Part shown: piece after piece, positions 44,545 through 52,600 of the stretch
Numbering within the stretch: position 1 is the stretch's first letter
How the letters are laid out: every line of letters starts with the position of its first letter
NCBI RefSeq assembly: GCF_017497985.1
Contig: NZ_JAGDFV010000023.1
Location: forward strand, 1-56,447
Reading direction: 5' to 3'
Origin: Meiothermus sp. CFH 77666
GTDB taxonomy: Bacteria > Deinococcota > Deinococci > Deinococcales > Thermaceae
Length of the DNA: 56,447 nt
Made by a program: the position numbers and the translations under genes
Notes under the pieces: generated by a model
The model's input: only the letters and a program-made list of their open reading frames with translations
Database searches by the model: none
What the model was told of the DNA's origin: nothing

Positions 44545-44668
44545 ACAGTGCTTTTCGCAGATGTGGCCGCCCACGAAAACGAGAATACGCCTGGCCCCAG
44601 ACGCGGATTACACACCCAAGCGTGGGCCGGGCCCGGCCCACGCTTGGGTTTTGAGTTTCGGTGGATAT
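44545..44668 (-). repeat. Dispersed intergenic repeat, long palindromic copy
   Basis: Homologous along its length to 49305-49430, and in its left half to 19297-19372 (reverse). Shared blocks are GTGGCCGCCC.CGAAAAC, GGCCCAGACGC or GGCCCCAGACGC, and GGGCCCGGCCCAC. Confidence 0.75.
44614..44649 (+). terminator. Perfect 36-bp palindrome, probable terminator
   Basis: ACCCAAGCGTGGGCCGGG is followed directly by its exact reverse complement and then TTTTG. It would form an extremely stable stem 115 bases after the membrane protein gene and 100 bases before malQ. It is part of a repeat element; the homologous site at 49305-49430 is imperfect. Confidence 0.7.
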
Positions 44669-44748
44669 ATTGAAAGAAAAAACCAAGGGGATCTACGGCA
44701 ATAGAAGCGCTTCCATCCTGCGCCCAGGTGGGATAGACTGGCCTTACT

Positions 44749-46254
44749 ATGCAAATCGAACGTTCGTTTGGGATTCTGCTTCACCCCACCAGCTTTCCGG
44801 GCCGGTGGGGGATGGGGGCTTTGGGCCGCGAGGCCAAGCGGTTTATAGACTGGCTGGCTTCCACTGGCGCTAAGTGGTGGCAGGTATTGCCGCTAGGCCC
44901 TACCAGCTACGGCGACTCGCCCTACCAGTCCTTCTCGGCCTTTGCCGGAAACCCCTACCTGATAGACCCGGAAATGCTCATCGAAAAGGGCTGGCTGGAA
45001 AATACCGAGGAACCCCCGCAGTACCCCGCCGATAGCGTGAACTACGGCTGGCTCTACGAGACCCGCTGGCCCCTCCTGAGGCGGGCCTTCACCGGGTTCC
45101 AGGCCAGGGGTTCTGCGCAGGATAAAGCGCTTCTGGAGGCTTTTATTCAGGCCGAACAAGCCTGGCTGGAAGACTTTGTGCTCTTCATGGCGCTCAAGAC
45201 CCGCTTTGGCGGCAAGCCCTGGAACGAGTGGAGCCCCGAGCTGCGCGACCGCAAACCGGCAGCCCTGGCCAAAGCCCGCGAAGAGCTGGCCTACGAGGTG
45301 GCCCTGCACGAGTGGATTCAGTGGTTGTTTTACACCGAGTGGGGCAAGACCAAAGCCTACGCCGAGTCGAAGGGCATTCGGATTATTGGGGACATGCCCA
45401 TCTTTGTGGCCTTCGACTCCTCGGACGTGTGGGCTAACCCGCAGTACTTTTACCTCGATGCCGATGGCAACCCTACCGTGGTGGCGGGTGTTCCGCCCGA
45501 CTACTTTTCCGAGACCGGCCAGCTCTGGGGTAACCCGCTCTACCGTTGGGAGGTGATGGAGGAAGAGCACTTTGCCTGGTGGGTTTCGCGTATTCGGCAG
45601 TCGCTCAAGCAATGCCACCTGGTACGCATTGACCACTTTCGGGGCTTTGAGGCCTACTGGGAAATCCCTTTTGGCATGCCCAACGCCATCCAGGGCCGGT
45701 GGGTCAAGGCGCCGGGTGAAAAACTCTTTAAAGCGGTGCGGGCGGCGCTGGGGGATGCGCCGATTATTGCCGAAGACCTGGGGGTCATCACGCCCGAGGT
45801 GGAGGCCCTGCGCGATGGGTTTGGCTTTCCCGGCATGAAGATTCTCCAGTTCGCTTTTTCCGACGATACCAACGTCTTCCTGCCGCACAACTACCCCAAG
45901 CATGGCAACGTGATTGTGTACAGCGGCACCCACGATAACGACACCAGCCTGGGGTGGTTCCGCACTGCGCCCGAGGCCGAACGCACCTTCATGCGCGACT
46001 ACTTGGCCCGTTACGATATCCGCTGCCTGTCGGAATACGAAGTGGCGGGCGCCTTGATCGAGCTGGCCTTCAAAAGCCCGGCCAAGCTGGCGGTAGCGCC
46101 CCTGCAAGACGTGCTGGGGCTGGGCCCCGAGGCCCGCATGAACTATCCCGGCAGGCTGGGGGGTAACTGGTCGTGGCGCTACAGCCAAGAGGCCCTCGAG
46201 CCCGGCCTGGCCGCCGGATTGCGGGCGCTGGCCGAAGCGAACCGGCGGGCCTAG
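44749..46254 (+). CDS. malQ: 4-alpha-glucanotransferase (amylomaltase)
   Basis: GH77 enzyme that transfers glucan chains between maltodextrins and releases glucose, 501 aa, the same length as Thermus amylomaltase. Motifs: WWQVLPLGPTSYGDSPYQSFSAFAGNPYLI, GDMPIFVAFDSSDVWA, nucleophile Asp in RIDHFRGFEAYW, acid/base Glu in IIAEDLGVITPEV, and GTHDNDTSLGW. No signal peptide; cytoplasmic. A TAGACT box lies 9 bases before the ATG. It completes the maltodextrin set (MalE, MalFG, GH13 amylase) and is followed after 11 bases by a VOC-protein gene. Confidence 0.96.
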   Translation: MQIERSFGILLHPTSFPGRWGMGALGREAKRFIDWLASTGAKWWQVLPLGPTSYGDSPYQSFSAFAGNPYLIDPEMLIEKGWLENTEEPPQYPADSVNYGWLYETRWPLLRRAFTGFQARGSAQDKALLEAFIQAEQAWLEDFVLFMALKTRFGGKPWNEWSPELRDRKPAALAKAREELAYEVALHEWIQWLFYTEWGKTKAYAESKGIRIIGDMPIFVAFDSSDVWANPQYFYLDADGNPTVVAGVPPDYFSETGQLWGNPLYRWEVMEEEHFAWWVSRIRQSLKQCHLVRIDHFRGFEAYWEIPFGMPNAIQGRWVKAPGEKLFKAVRAALGDAPIIAEDLGVITPEVEALRDGFGFPGMKILQFAFSDDTNVFLPHNYPKHGNVIVYSGTHDNDTSLGWFRTAPEAERTFMRDYLARYDIRCLSEYEVAGALIELAFKSPAKLAVAPLQDVLGLGPEARMNYPGRLGGNWSWRYSQEALEPGLAAGLRALAEANRRA

Positions 46255-46265
46255 CGGAGGTTCTG

Positions 46266-46661
46266 ATGAAGATTGCGGGGGTGCTCGAGACCTGCCTGTA
46301 CGCGCCCGACCTGGATGCCGCCAGGGGCTTCTACCAGGGGTTGCTGGGCCTCGAGCTCTTTGCCGAGCAGCCGGGGCGGCACCTGTTTTTTCGCGCAGGG
46401 CCGGGGGTCTTTCTGGTGTTCAACCCCGAAGCCACCCAGCAAGAAACCGTCTTGCCGCCGCATGGCGCACAGGGCAGCGTGCATGTGTGCTTCAGGGTAC
46501 CCGCAGAGGAACTGCCAGACTGGGCGGCGCGGCTCGAGGCCCACGGCTACCCGGTTTTCTGGGCCGAGTGGAAAGCGGGCCGGAGCTTGTACGTCTACGA
46601 CCCCGCTGGCAACCTGGTTGAGCTGGCCTCGGCGGCGATATGGGGCTTAGCAGATAGCTGA
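46266..46661 (+). CDS. VOC-family (glyoxalase/bleomycin-resistance-like) protein
   Basis: 131 aa with two beta-alpha-beta-beta-beta modules. LETCLYAPDLDAARGFYQGLLGL (residues 7-29) and SLYVYDPAGNLVELASA near the C-terminus are typical, the latter holding the C-terminal metal Glu. Substrate unknown. GGAGG precedes the ATG, and the gene is probably cotranscribed with malQ. A small terminator follows. Confidence 0.87.
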   Translation: MKIAGVLETCLYAPDLDAARGFYQGLLGLELFAEQPGRHLFFRAGPGVFLVFNPEATQQETVLPPHGAQGSVHVCFRVPAEELPDWAARLEAHGYPVFWAEWKAGRSLYVYDPAGNLVELASAAIWGLADS

Positions 46662-46706
46662 TGGCCTATGGCCGATAGCTGATAGTCCGTTCAAATGAAC
46701 GGTTTT
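46653..46706 (+). terminator. GATAGCTGATAG repeat and small terminator after the VOC gene
   Basis: CCGTTCA-AA-TGAACGG (46687-46702) is a perfect 7-bp stem followed by TTTT, a plausible intrinsic terminator for malQ and the VOC gene. Just before it lies GATAGCTGATGGCCTATGGCC plus GATAGCTGATAG, related to the hairpin at 38662-38714. Confidence 0.65.
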
Positions 46707-46750
46707 ACACAGTCAAACCATTTTTGCTTCGACACTGTGCACATCATAGG

Positions 46751-46857
46751 AGGTGGAAGGTAGGGAATAGGGGGTAGGGGATTATCAACCACCACCTACC
46801 TCCCGCCACCCACCCCCACCTCGTGCGTTGCCTAAAGTTGGTTATACGCCTAAAGCC
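46751..46857 (-). repeat. Dispersed intergenic repeat (GGCGTATAGCCAAC family), copy 4
   Basis: On the minus strand it begins GGCTTTAGGCGTATAACCAAC, continues with GAGGTGGGGGTGGGTGG and ends CCCCTATTCCCTACC. It is the longest copy. Confidence 0.7.
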
Positions 46858-46861
46858 GACA

Positions 46862-47422
46862 TCAAATGCCCATTACCTGATGAGGGGTGGCAATCAGGTC
46901 TACGGTGCGCTCTGGCGGGCAGGGGAGGTGCTCAAACACCATCAGGGTATGGGCCAGGGTGGCCCAGGGGGCGGCCACTTGCAGACCCTTGTAGGGAAAG
47001 CCATAGCCCTTGCCGATCCAGTTGCGCTGTTCGTCCACGGCTACACTGCCTACCAGAACCAGGTCAATGGCGGTTTGCTGGAGTTCGACGGGTTTGCCCA
47101 GTTGGGCGATTTCCCGCACCCGTTTGAGCTGGTGGGGTAGGAGGCCCTCCAAGCTCAGGTACTTTCCGGCTTTGTCCGGGTGCGGCATCAGGACGATTTT
47201 TCCAGACTTTAGGGCGGCCTCTCGTAAGGGTTTGAGCACCTGGTCGGGGCCGGCCAGCACTACCGTAGCCAGTTGCCATAGCTTCAAAGCCATCAGGCGT
47301 TCGGCAGCCCGACTGGCCCCCACAAAATTGGGGTGGTGTCCGTGGGGTGGGGTGGGGTAGGTAGCAGCCCGGTGCTGTGCCAGGGCGCTCCAGACCATTT
47401 CGCGCACTTCACCTTGCGTCAC
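46862..47422 (-). CDS. 5-formyltetrahydrofolate cyclo-ligase-like protein
   Basis: 186 aa. The C-terminal block LVLVGSVAVDEQRNWIGKGYGFPYKG, with MPHPDKAGKYLSLEGLLP before it, fits the 5-FTHF cyclo-ligase (MTHFS) family, which converts 5-formyl-THF to methenyl-THF with ATP. The N-terminal part is divergent: the usual ATP-binding K..R region is represented only by the helix SRAAERLMAL. So it is a family member whose activity needs testing. Last gene of a three-gene minus-strand cluster, 24 bases after the beta-lactamase-like gene. Confidence 0.75.
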   Translation of the reverse strand: MTQGEVREMVWSALAQHRAATYPTPPHGHHPNFVGASRAAERLMALKLWQLATVVLAGPDQVLKPLREAALKSGKIVLMPHPDKAGKYLSLEGLLPHQLKRVREIAQLGKPVELQQTAIDLVLVGSVAVDEQRNWIGKGYGFPYKGLQVAAPWATLAHTLMVFEHLPCPPERTVDLIATPHQVMGI

Positions 47423-47446
47423 GCTGGCAGTTTATCGTATGGCGAT

Positions 47447-48484
47447 TCATGGCTGGCCGGTGAGCAAGAGGCGCAGAAATGTGGCATCCGAAAAGGCCGT
47501 TCTGCGCCCCGCAAGGCTTTCTACAATACCCTCGGCCTGGCGTACCACCACCAGCCTGAGCTTGCGGCTGATGTAGAGCCGTTGGTCGCCGGCTCCTGCC
47601 GCAACCGCCAGGTCGTCGGGCAGACCAGGGGAGCCTGCCAGTGTGTCTATGTCCTGCCCTACACGGCCAATGGCGGCCCGCTCTGCCGGGCTGATGGGGC
47701 GGCCCAGCCACCAGGTCAGGCCGTAGATGGGGTTGACCCTCGAGGGCTCAAAGCACTTTTCCAGGAGCGCGGTGTCCACCACGCGCTGCCCCTGCCAGAC
47801 CCCTTCGTTTCGCACCAGCTCCCCAAAGCGGGCCCAGTTGCGGGCGGTCAGGAAGGCCCCGGAGGGCAGGTGGGGGTTGCCGTCGGAACCCCGGCGCCAG
47901 AAGGCGTACTCGAGGCCAATCGGCTCGAACAGGCGGCGCTGCAGGTACTGAAGTGGGTCGCCCTTCAGTTTTCGGCGCATCAGCTCGCCAAAAATCTGGA
48001 AGGGAATGGGGCCATACGAAAACCGCGTGTCCGGGGGCGCCTCGGCAGGGGTCAGGATGGCGGCCTGGTAGGTGGGGGGGCGGGCCAGGGTGCCGCCCGG
48101 AATGCCGCTGGTCAGGTGCAAAAGCTGGCGCAGGGTGATTTGTGAACGCAGGGGGTCGCCCTGCCACTCGGTCAGGGTCTGGGCCAGGGGCTCGTCCAGC
48201 GAGAGGAGTCCGTCCTGTGCGGCAGCCACGGCCATCACCCCACAAAAGCTCTTGGTACCGCTGGCCAGCTCGTGGGCGCGGGTGGGGCTACCCCTGCCAG
48301 GGTAATCCTCAAACACAATCTGGCCGTCTACCATCACCAGAAGGGAAATGCCTCGGTTCTGGGCGGAGTAGGTAGCGGCTAGCTTGTGGAAGGCAGGGTT
48401 GGCAGGATTGGGCGCGGTTTGTGCAAAGCCTCTGGTGCCGCTTAGCAAGGCGGCCAGCCCCTTGAGAACGGTGCGTCGGTGCAT
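47447..48484 (-). CDS. Tat-exported serine hydrolase of the class C beta-lactamase family
   Basis: 345 aa. The N-terminus MHRRTVLKGLAALLSG has a twin-arginine motif (RRTVLKG), so it is probably exported folded. The SxxK motif is Ser75-Gly-Thr-Lys78 (ASGTKSF) and the YxN-type motif is SYGP near residue 157, as in esterases and peptidases of this family rather than true beta-lactamases. The substrate is unknown. It starts 29 bases after the flavodoxin-fold gene on the same strand, so the three genes from 49110 to 46862 probably form one operon. Confidence 0.87.
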   Translation of the reverse strand: MHRRTVLKGLAALLSGTRGFAQTAPNPANPAFHKLAATYSAQNRGISLLVMVDGQIVFEDYPGRGSPTRAHELASGTKSFCGVMAVAAAQDGLLSLDEPLAQTLTEWQGDPLRSQITLRQLLHLTSGIPGGTLARPPTYQAAILTPAEAPPDTRFSYGPIPFQIFGELMRRKLKGDPLQYLQRRLFEPIGLEYAFWRRGSDGNPHLPSGAFLTARNWARFGELVRNEGVWQGQRVVDTALLEKCFEPSRVNPIYGLTWWLGRPISPAERAAIGRVGQDIDTLAGSPGLPDDLAVAAGAGDQRLYISRKLRLVVVRQAEGIVESLAGRRTAFSDATFLRLLLTGQP

Positions 48485-48513
48485 GACCAGAGCCTAGTCT
48501 TCCAGGCTGAAGT

Positions 48514-49110
48514 TTAGCTGAAGTGAAGGGGTTTGAGTTCGGGTAGTTTATGCAGGTGTTCCCGGAAGGCCTCGAGGGTGGCTTTGCGCTCGGCCTCGCT
48601 CATTTCACCCGGCCCGTAGGCAATAAAGGGGGGCAGCACTTCCAGGCCACAGTAGGCCAGAATGCCGTAGTGGATGGGCTCGAGTACCCGCATGAGGTCG
48701 CGCTGGGGCGCTTGACGGTAATAGTCCTCGCGGGCTCCTACGGTCAGGCTCAGCATGGCCTTTTTACCCCGCAGCAGACCATTTTCAAAAGAATGCTCGT
48801 CGTCGTAGGCAAAGCCAAAGGCAAACACCCGGTCTATCCAGCCTTTCATGATGGCAGGCATCCCGTACCACCAGTCGGGAAACTGGAAGAGCAACAGATC
48901 GGCGCGGCGAACCTTGTCTATTTCCGGCTGGATTTCACTCAGGTCGCCCTGGAGCTCCCGCGCACTCAGCACGGGGTTGAAGCGCATGGTGTAGAGATCC
49001 GAGAGCAAAATGCTGTGCCCTGAGCGGCTCAGGGTGCGGACAGCCACGTCGCGTAGGGCTGCATTGAAGGAATTGGGGTTGGGGTGGGCATGGATGATCA
49101 ATACGTTCAT
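48514..49110 (-). CDS. Flavodoxin-fold NAD(P)H oxidoreductase (quinone reductase/KefF type)
   Basis: FMN- or FAD-dependent NAD(P)H:quinone reductase, 198 aa. The N-terminal MNVLIIHAHPNPNSFNAAL is the typical phosphate-binding motif, with LLLFQFPDWWYGMPAIMKGWIDRVF and GLLRGKKAMLSLTVGA as further family blocks. The ATG is chosen because it begins this motif; the frame is open for ten codons before it. First gene of the minus-strand cluster. Role probably in detoxifying quinones or electrophiles. Confidence 0.92.
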   Translation of the reverse strand: MNVLIIHAHPNPNSFNAALRDVAVRTLSRSGHSILLSDLYTMRFNPVLSARELQGDLSEIQPEIDKVRRADLLLFQFPDWWYGMPAIMKGWIDRVFAFGFAYDDEHSFENGLLRGKKAMLSLTVGAREDYYRQAPQRDLMRVLEPIHYGILAYCGLEVLPPFIAYGPGEMSEAERKATLEAFREHLHKLPELKPLHFS

Positions 49111-49448
49111 CGGCTCAAAGCCTACGGCCAAAAGCCCCAAAGCTGCAACGGGATGGTTTATACCAGCTTCACCTGAACACTCAACTTTTGATAAATCCCC
49201 ACACTCGGCGGGCCGAAAGCCGAAAGCTCAAAGCCAAAGGCTCGACCAGGGGTGTGTAGGTCTTTGAGATGGCTGGCCTGTGCGGTGTGTTTGAATAAAA
49301 ATAGCAGCACCCTTTACATGGGTGGCCGCCCGCGAAAACAAAAATCCGTCTCGGCCCAGACGCATATTACGCACCCAGGCGTGGGTCGGGCCCGGCCCAC
49401 AGGTGCTTGGATTTCGAGTTTTCAGGCGGCTACTTCGTGAGATGCGCT
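49111..49448. other. 338-base intergenic region with a dispersed repeat
   Basis: Contains a copy of the long palindromic repeat (49305-49430) and short runs such as GGGCCGAAAGCCGAAAGC that recur near 2219. No gene recognised. Confidence 0.6.
49305..49430 (-). repeat. Dispersed intergenic repeat, second long copy
   Basis: Homologous to 44545-44668 throughout. The central palindrome is imperfect here (GGCGTGGGTCGGGCCCGGCCCACAGG), so it is a diverged copy. Confidence 0.7.
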
Positions 49449-50570
49449 CTATCGGTACAGCTCTCTGGCAATGACCAGCTTTTGAATCTCGCTGGTGCCC
49501 TCGTAAATTTCAGTAATCTTGGCATCGCGGTAGTAGCGCTCTACACGGTACTCACGGTGGTAGCCATAGCCGCCCAGAATTTGGACAGCCTCGCGGGTCA
49601 CGCCCACCGCTACGTCCGAAGCGAATAGTTTGGCGGTGGAGGCCTCGAGGGTAAACTTTTCGCCCCGGTCTTTCCTGGCGGCAGCTTCCAGAACCAGCGC
49701 CCGCGCAGCGGCAATGCGGGTGTGCATCTCGGCCAGTTTGAAGCCAACCCCCTGAAACTCCCGAATCTTCTGGCCGAACTGGGTGCGCTCGTCAGCGTAC
49801 TGCCTGGCTATCTCAAAGGCTGCGCGGGCCATGCCTACCGCCTGGGCGGCAATCCCAATGCGCCCGGCGTCCAGCCCGGCCAGGGCCTGTGCCAGTCCCC
49901 GGCCTTCCTGCCCCAGCAGGTTTTCATCCGGTACAAAGACCTCCTCGAGGCGCACCTCGCAGGTGTGGGCAGCATGGAGGCCCATCTTGTCCTCGGGGCT
50001 GCCAAAGCTGAGGCCGGGGGTATCTTTTTCCACAATGAAGCTGCTAATGCCAGCCTCGCCCCGCGCCATCACCACGTAGACCTGGGCCTGCCCGCCGGAG
50101 GTGACCCAGCTTTTGAGGCCGTCCAGCTGCCAGCCCCCCGGCACCTTGCGGGCCGTCGCCTTGAGCGAGGCCGGGTCGGAACCGGCGTGGGGCTCGGTCA
50201 GCGAGAAGGCCCCAATCCATTCGCCCCTGGCCAGCGGCACCAGGTACTTCTTTTTCTGGGCCTCGGTGCCAAACTTGTTCAGCATGTACTGCGGCAAGCC
50301 CGACGTGACCGAAAGAATGACCGCCACACTGGGGTCGGCTGCAGCGATTTCTTCCATAGCCAGGGCCCAGGTGACCGAATCGAGCCCGGCCCCGCCCCAG
50401 GCTTCGGGGGTGGTCATGCCCAGCAGGCCCAGCTCGCCCAGCTTTTGGAGCTGGGGCCAGGGGTACTGCCCCGAGCGGTCGTATTCGGGGGCCATCTCCC
50501 ACAACACCTCGCGGGAAACGGCCCGCACCATGTCCAGTACCATTTTTTGGTCGGCGGTCAGAACGGCCAT
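49449..50570 (-). CDS. Acyl-CoA dehydrogenase
   Basis: FAD-dependent dehydrogenase introducing a 2,3 double bond in acyl-CoA during fatty- or branched-chain acid breakdown, 373 aa. Motifs: AFSLTEPHAGSDPASLKATA (FAD/substrate site), DKMGLHAAHTCEVRLEEVFVP, YADERTQFGQKI, QILGGYGYHREYRVERYYRDAKI, and the catalytic Glu in IYEGTSEIQ near residue 355. It is closest in pattern to short/medium-chain enzymes. A TACGAT box (50577-50582 on the minus strand) ends 6 bases before the ATG. Divergent from the DUF218 gene. Confidence 0.95.
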   Translation of the reverse strand: MAVLTADQKMVLDMVRAVSREVLWEMAPEYDRSGQYPWPQLQKLGELGLLGMTTPEAWGGAGLDSVTWALAMEEIAAADPSVAVILSVTSGLPQYMLNKFGTEAQKKKYLVPLARGEWIGAFSLTEPHAGSDPASLKATARKVPGGWQLDGLKSWVTSGGQAQVYVVMARGEAGISSFIVEKDTPGLSFGSPEDKMGLHAAHTCEVRLEEVFVPDENLLGQEGRGLAQALAGLDAGRIGIAAQAVGMARAAFEIARQYADERTQFGQKIREFQGVGFKLAEMHTRIAAARALVLEAAARKDRGEKFTLEASTAKLFASDVAVGVTREAVQILGGYGYHREYRVERYYRDAKITEIYEGTSEIQKLVIARELYR

Positions 50571-50576
50571 AAATAT

Positions 50577-50582
50577 ATCGTA
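50577..50582 (-). promoter_or_regulatory. -10 box of a leaderless promoter (acyl-CoA dehydrogenase gene)
   Basis: On the minus strand TACGAT is followed by 6 bases and the ATG. No Shine-Dalgarno is present. Confidence 0.4.
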
Positions 50583-50636
50583 TCACGCAGCTTGTGTTGA
50601 AAAAGCGTTATGAAATGGAAAACTGAAAGCATCTCG

Positions 50637-50642
50637 TAAGAT
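50637..50642 (+). promoter_or_regulatory. -10 box of a leaderless promoter (DUF218 gene)
   Basis: TAAGAT is followed by 7 bases and the ATG at 50650. The G-run between them could also serve as a weak Shine-Dalgarno if transcription starts earlier. Confidence 0.4.
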
Positions 50643-50649
50643 TGGGGGG

Positions 50650-51435
50650 ATGTTGAAGCAACGCGCACAATTGCTGATGGCGGCGGGCTTGAGCCTGCTC
50701 TTGTTGCCCTTGGGGCTCGTCCTCAACCCTGAGCTTGGGGTGGGGGCGCTGCTGGGCTTCTGGCTGGGGGGCACGCTCATGGGCTTATTCGGCCCCACCT
50801 TTCGGGTTTTGCTGCTGGGAAGCGGGCTTTGTGCGCTATTCGTTGCGTCGGTTGTCTTTACCCCGCTCACCCGGGCGCTGATGAACGGGCTAATCGTTCA
50901 TGAGGTGCCGCAAAAAGCCGACCTGATCGTGGTGCTAGGGGGCGGGATGCACTGCGGGGCGGGGGAGCTCGAGGCCTCCTCACTGGCTCGCCTGGAGAAG
51001 GGCCTGGAGCTCTGGCGGGCCGGCTACGCGCCCCGCATTTCCCTCTCGGACACGGTGGGCGAGATTTTTGGCGATGCCCGCTGCCCTTCGCTGGGCCTCG
51101 AGGCCCGGGCGCGGGTGCAGGCTTTGTATGGTACCGAAGGCCCGGAAATTGTCCTGCTGCCCCAGATGCGTACCACCCGCACCGAAGCCCTGGCGGTGGC
51201 CGAGGTGGTCAGGGAGCGGAGATGGGCACGGGTTTTGCTGGTGACCACCCCCGCGCACAGCCGCCGGGCCGTGGGGGCCTTTCGCAAGCTGGGCCTGGAT
51301 GTCGTGAGCGTGACCTCGAGCGAACCCCGCTTCGACCTGGCCCTCACCGCCCCCGCCGACCGATTGAAAGCCCTGACCCCCCTCACGCGGGAGTATCTGG
51401 GCCTGTTGAAATACCGCTTACAGGGTTGGTTGTAG
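50650..51435 (+). CDS. DUF218 (YdcF/ElyC/SanA-like) membrane protein
   Basis: 261 aa. Two or three N-terminal membrane segments (about 8-26, 31-49, 53-75) are followed by the DUF218 domain (about 92-255), with ADLIVVLGGGMHCG, RLEKGLELWRAG, MRTTRTEALAVAEVV and VTTPAHSRRAV as its conserved blocks. Members act in cell-envelope metabolism (for example enterobacterial ElyC and SanA), but the reaction is unknown. The gene is divergent from acyl-CoA dehydrogenase and convergent with the korAB genes. Confidence 0.88.
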   Translation: MLKQRAQLLMAAGLSLLLLPLGLVLNPELGVGALLGFWLGGTLMGLFGPTFRVLLLGSGLCALFVASVVFTPLTRALMNGLIVHEVPQKADLIVVLGGGMHCGAGELEASSLARLEKGLELWRAGYAPRISLSDTVGEIFGDARCPSLGLEARARVQALYGTEGPEIVLLPQMRTTRTEALAVAEVVRERRWARVLLVTTPAHSRRAVGAFRKLGLDVVSVTSSEPRFDLALTAPADRLKALTPLTREYLGLLKYRLQGWL

Positions 51436-51449
51436 CGCGCTTAGAAAGT

Positions 51450-51509
51450 CACAGCACTCCTCACAGACCTGCTCGACCATCCAGGCGGCCACTGTTCTGT
51501 CCAGAACAC
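51450..51509 (-). repeat. Dispersed intergenic repeat (GACAGAACAGTGGCCGCC family), short copy
   Basis: On the minus strand: TGTTCTGGACAGAACAGTGG, GCCGCCTGG, then GTCTGTGAGGAGTGCTGT. The ends match the long copy at 19273-19372 with the internal part absent. It lies between convergent genes. Confidence 0.7.
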
Positions 51510-51533
51510 TGAAAAAGCCCAGCACTCTGAGGC

Positions 51534-52583
51534 TCAGCGGTAGGTTTGCAAAATTTGCTCGAGCTTCTCCCTGCCGGGCCGGAGCTGTTCTGGGGATAGC
51601 TGGGCCAGAGGGGTGTCCAGCTCTTCTACCTCGGCCAGGCTGGGCCGGCTGGGGTTGTAGTAGATCAGGCCGGTGATGAACTCGCCGGTTTCCTGGGCCC
51701 GGACGAGACGCTCCAGGGCTGCAAGCTTGTTGGTAGGGTCGTAGTCGGCGTCCAGGTTCCGCAGGCTAATCAGCGAGCCATCGTGGAGCTTGACGGTGCG
51801 AAGCTCGCCCGGTTCCATGGGCTCAATCTGTATTTCTTCCGCAGAGGGGATGAAGCCGAGTTCGTGCAGGGGCTTTTCGTTTTTGGTGCCGTAGCCATAG
51901 CTCTTGGGGCTGTCGTCCTCGTTGTTGAAGGTCACGCAGGGGCTGATGATGTCCAGCACTGCCGTACCCCGGAACGAGAGGGCGGCCTTGATCAACTCGC
52001 GCACCTGCTTGGCGTCGCCCGCAAAGCTGCGGGCTACAAAACCGGCTCCGGCAATGATGGCCTCCATGCACAGGTCAACCGGCGGAAACTCGTTGTGGCC
52101 CGCGTATTTGAGCTCGAGGCCCTCCTCGGCTGTAGCCGAGAACTGGCCCTTGGTAAGGCCGTACACGCCGTTGTTTTCCACGATGTAAACCACTGGCACG
52201 TTGCGGCGCATCAGGTGCTTGAACTGGCCCATGCCGATGCTGCCGGTGTCGCCATCGCCCGAGACCCCAATGGCTTTCAGGGTGTGGTTGGCCAGCAGCG
52301 CACCCGTGGCCACGCTGGGCATCCGCCCGTGCAGGGCGTTGAAGCCGTGCGACATGCCCAAAAAGTAAGCCGGCGACTTGGACGAGCAACCGATGCCCGA
52401 GAGCTTGATAATCTCGTGGGGCCTCAGGTTCAGTTCATAGCCTACCTGCACGATCTGGCTGGCGATGCTGTTGTGCCCACAGCCCTTGCACAGGGTGCTG
52501 GGGGCGCCGTCGTAGTCTTTCTTGCTCAGGCCCACGGCGTTGAGCTTGAGCGGGATGCGGTCGGAAGGCACTGGGTTTTCCAT
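51534..52583 (-). CDS. korB: 2-oxoacid:ferredoxin oxidoreductase, beta subunit
   Basis: Thiamine-diphosphate-binding subunit of a CoA-dependent 2-oxoacid (probably 2-oxoglutarate) ferredoxin oxidoreductase, 349 aa. The cysteines in LCKGCGHNSI and GIGCSSK are Fe-S cluster ligands; the ThDP motif runs from GDGDTGSIGMGQF to VENNGVYG. The C-terminal extension (about 260-349) is typical for the two-subunit form. The ATG giving MENPVP is used; an upstream in-frame start would overlap the alpha gene. It follows the alpha gene by 17 bases. Confidence 0.94.
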   Translation of the reverse strand: MENPVPSDRIPLKLNAVGLSKKDYDGAPSTLCKGCGHNSIASQIVQVGYELNLRPHEIIKLSGIGCSSKSPAYFLGMSHGFNALHGRMPSVATGALLANHTLKAIGVSGDGDTGSIGMGQFKHLMRRNVPVVYIVENNGVYGLTKGQFSATAEEGLELKYAGHNEFPPVDLCMEAIIAGAGFVARSFAGDAKQVRELIKAALSFRGTAVLDIISPCVTFNNEDDSPKSYGYGTKNEKPLHELGFIPSAEEIQIEPMEPGELRTVKLHDGSLISLRNLDADYDPTNKLAALERLVRAQETGEFITGLIYYNPSRPSLAEVEELDTPLAQLSPEQLRPGREKLEQILQTYR

Positions 52584-52600
52584 AGGTGTTCCCCTATTTC

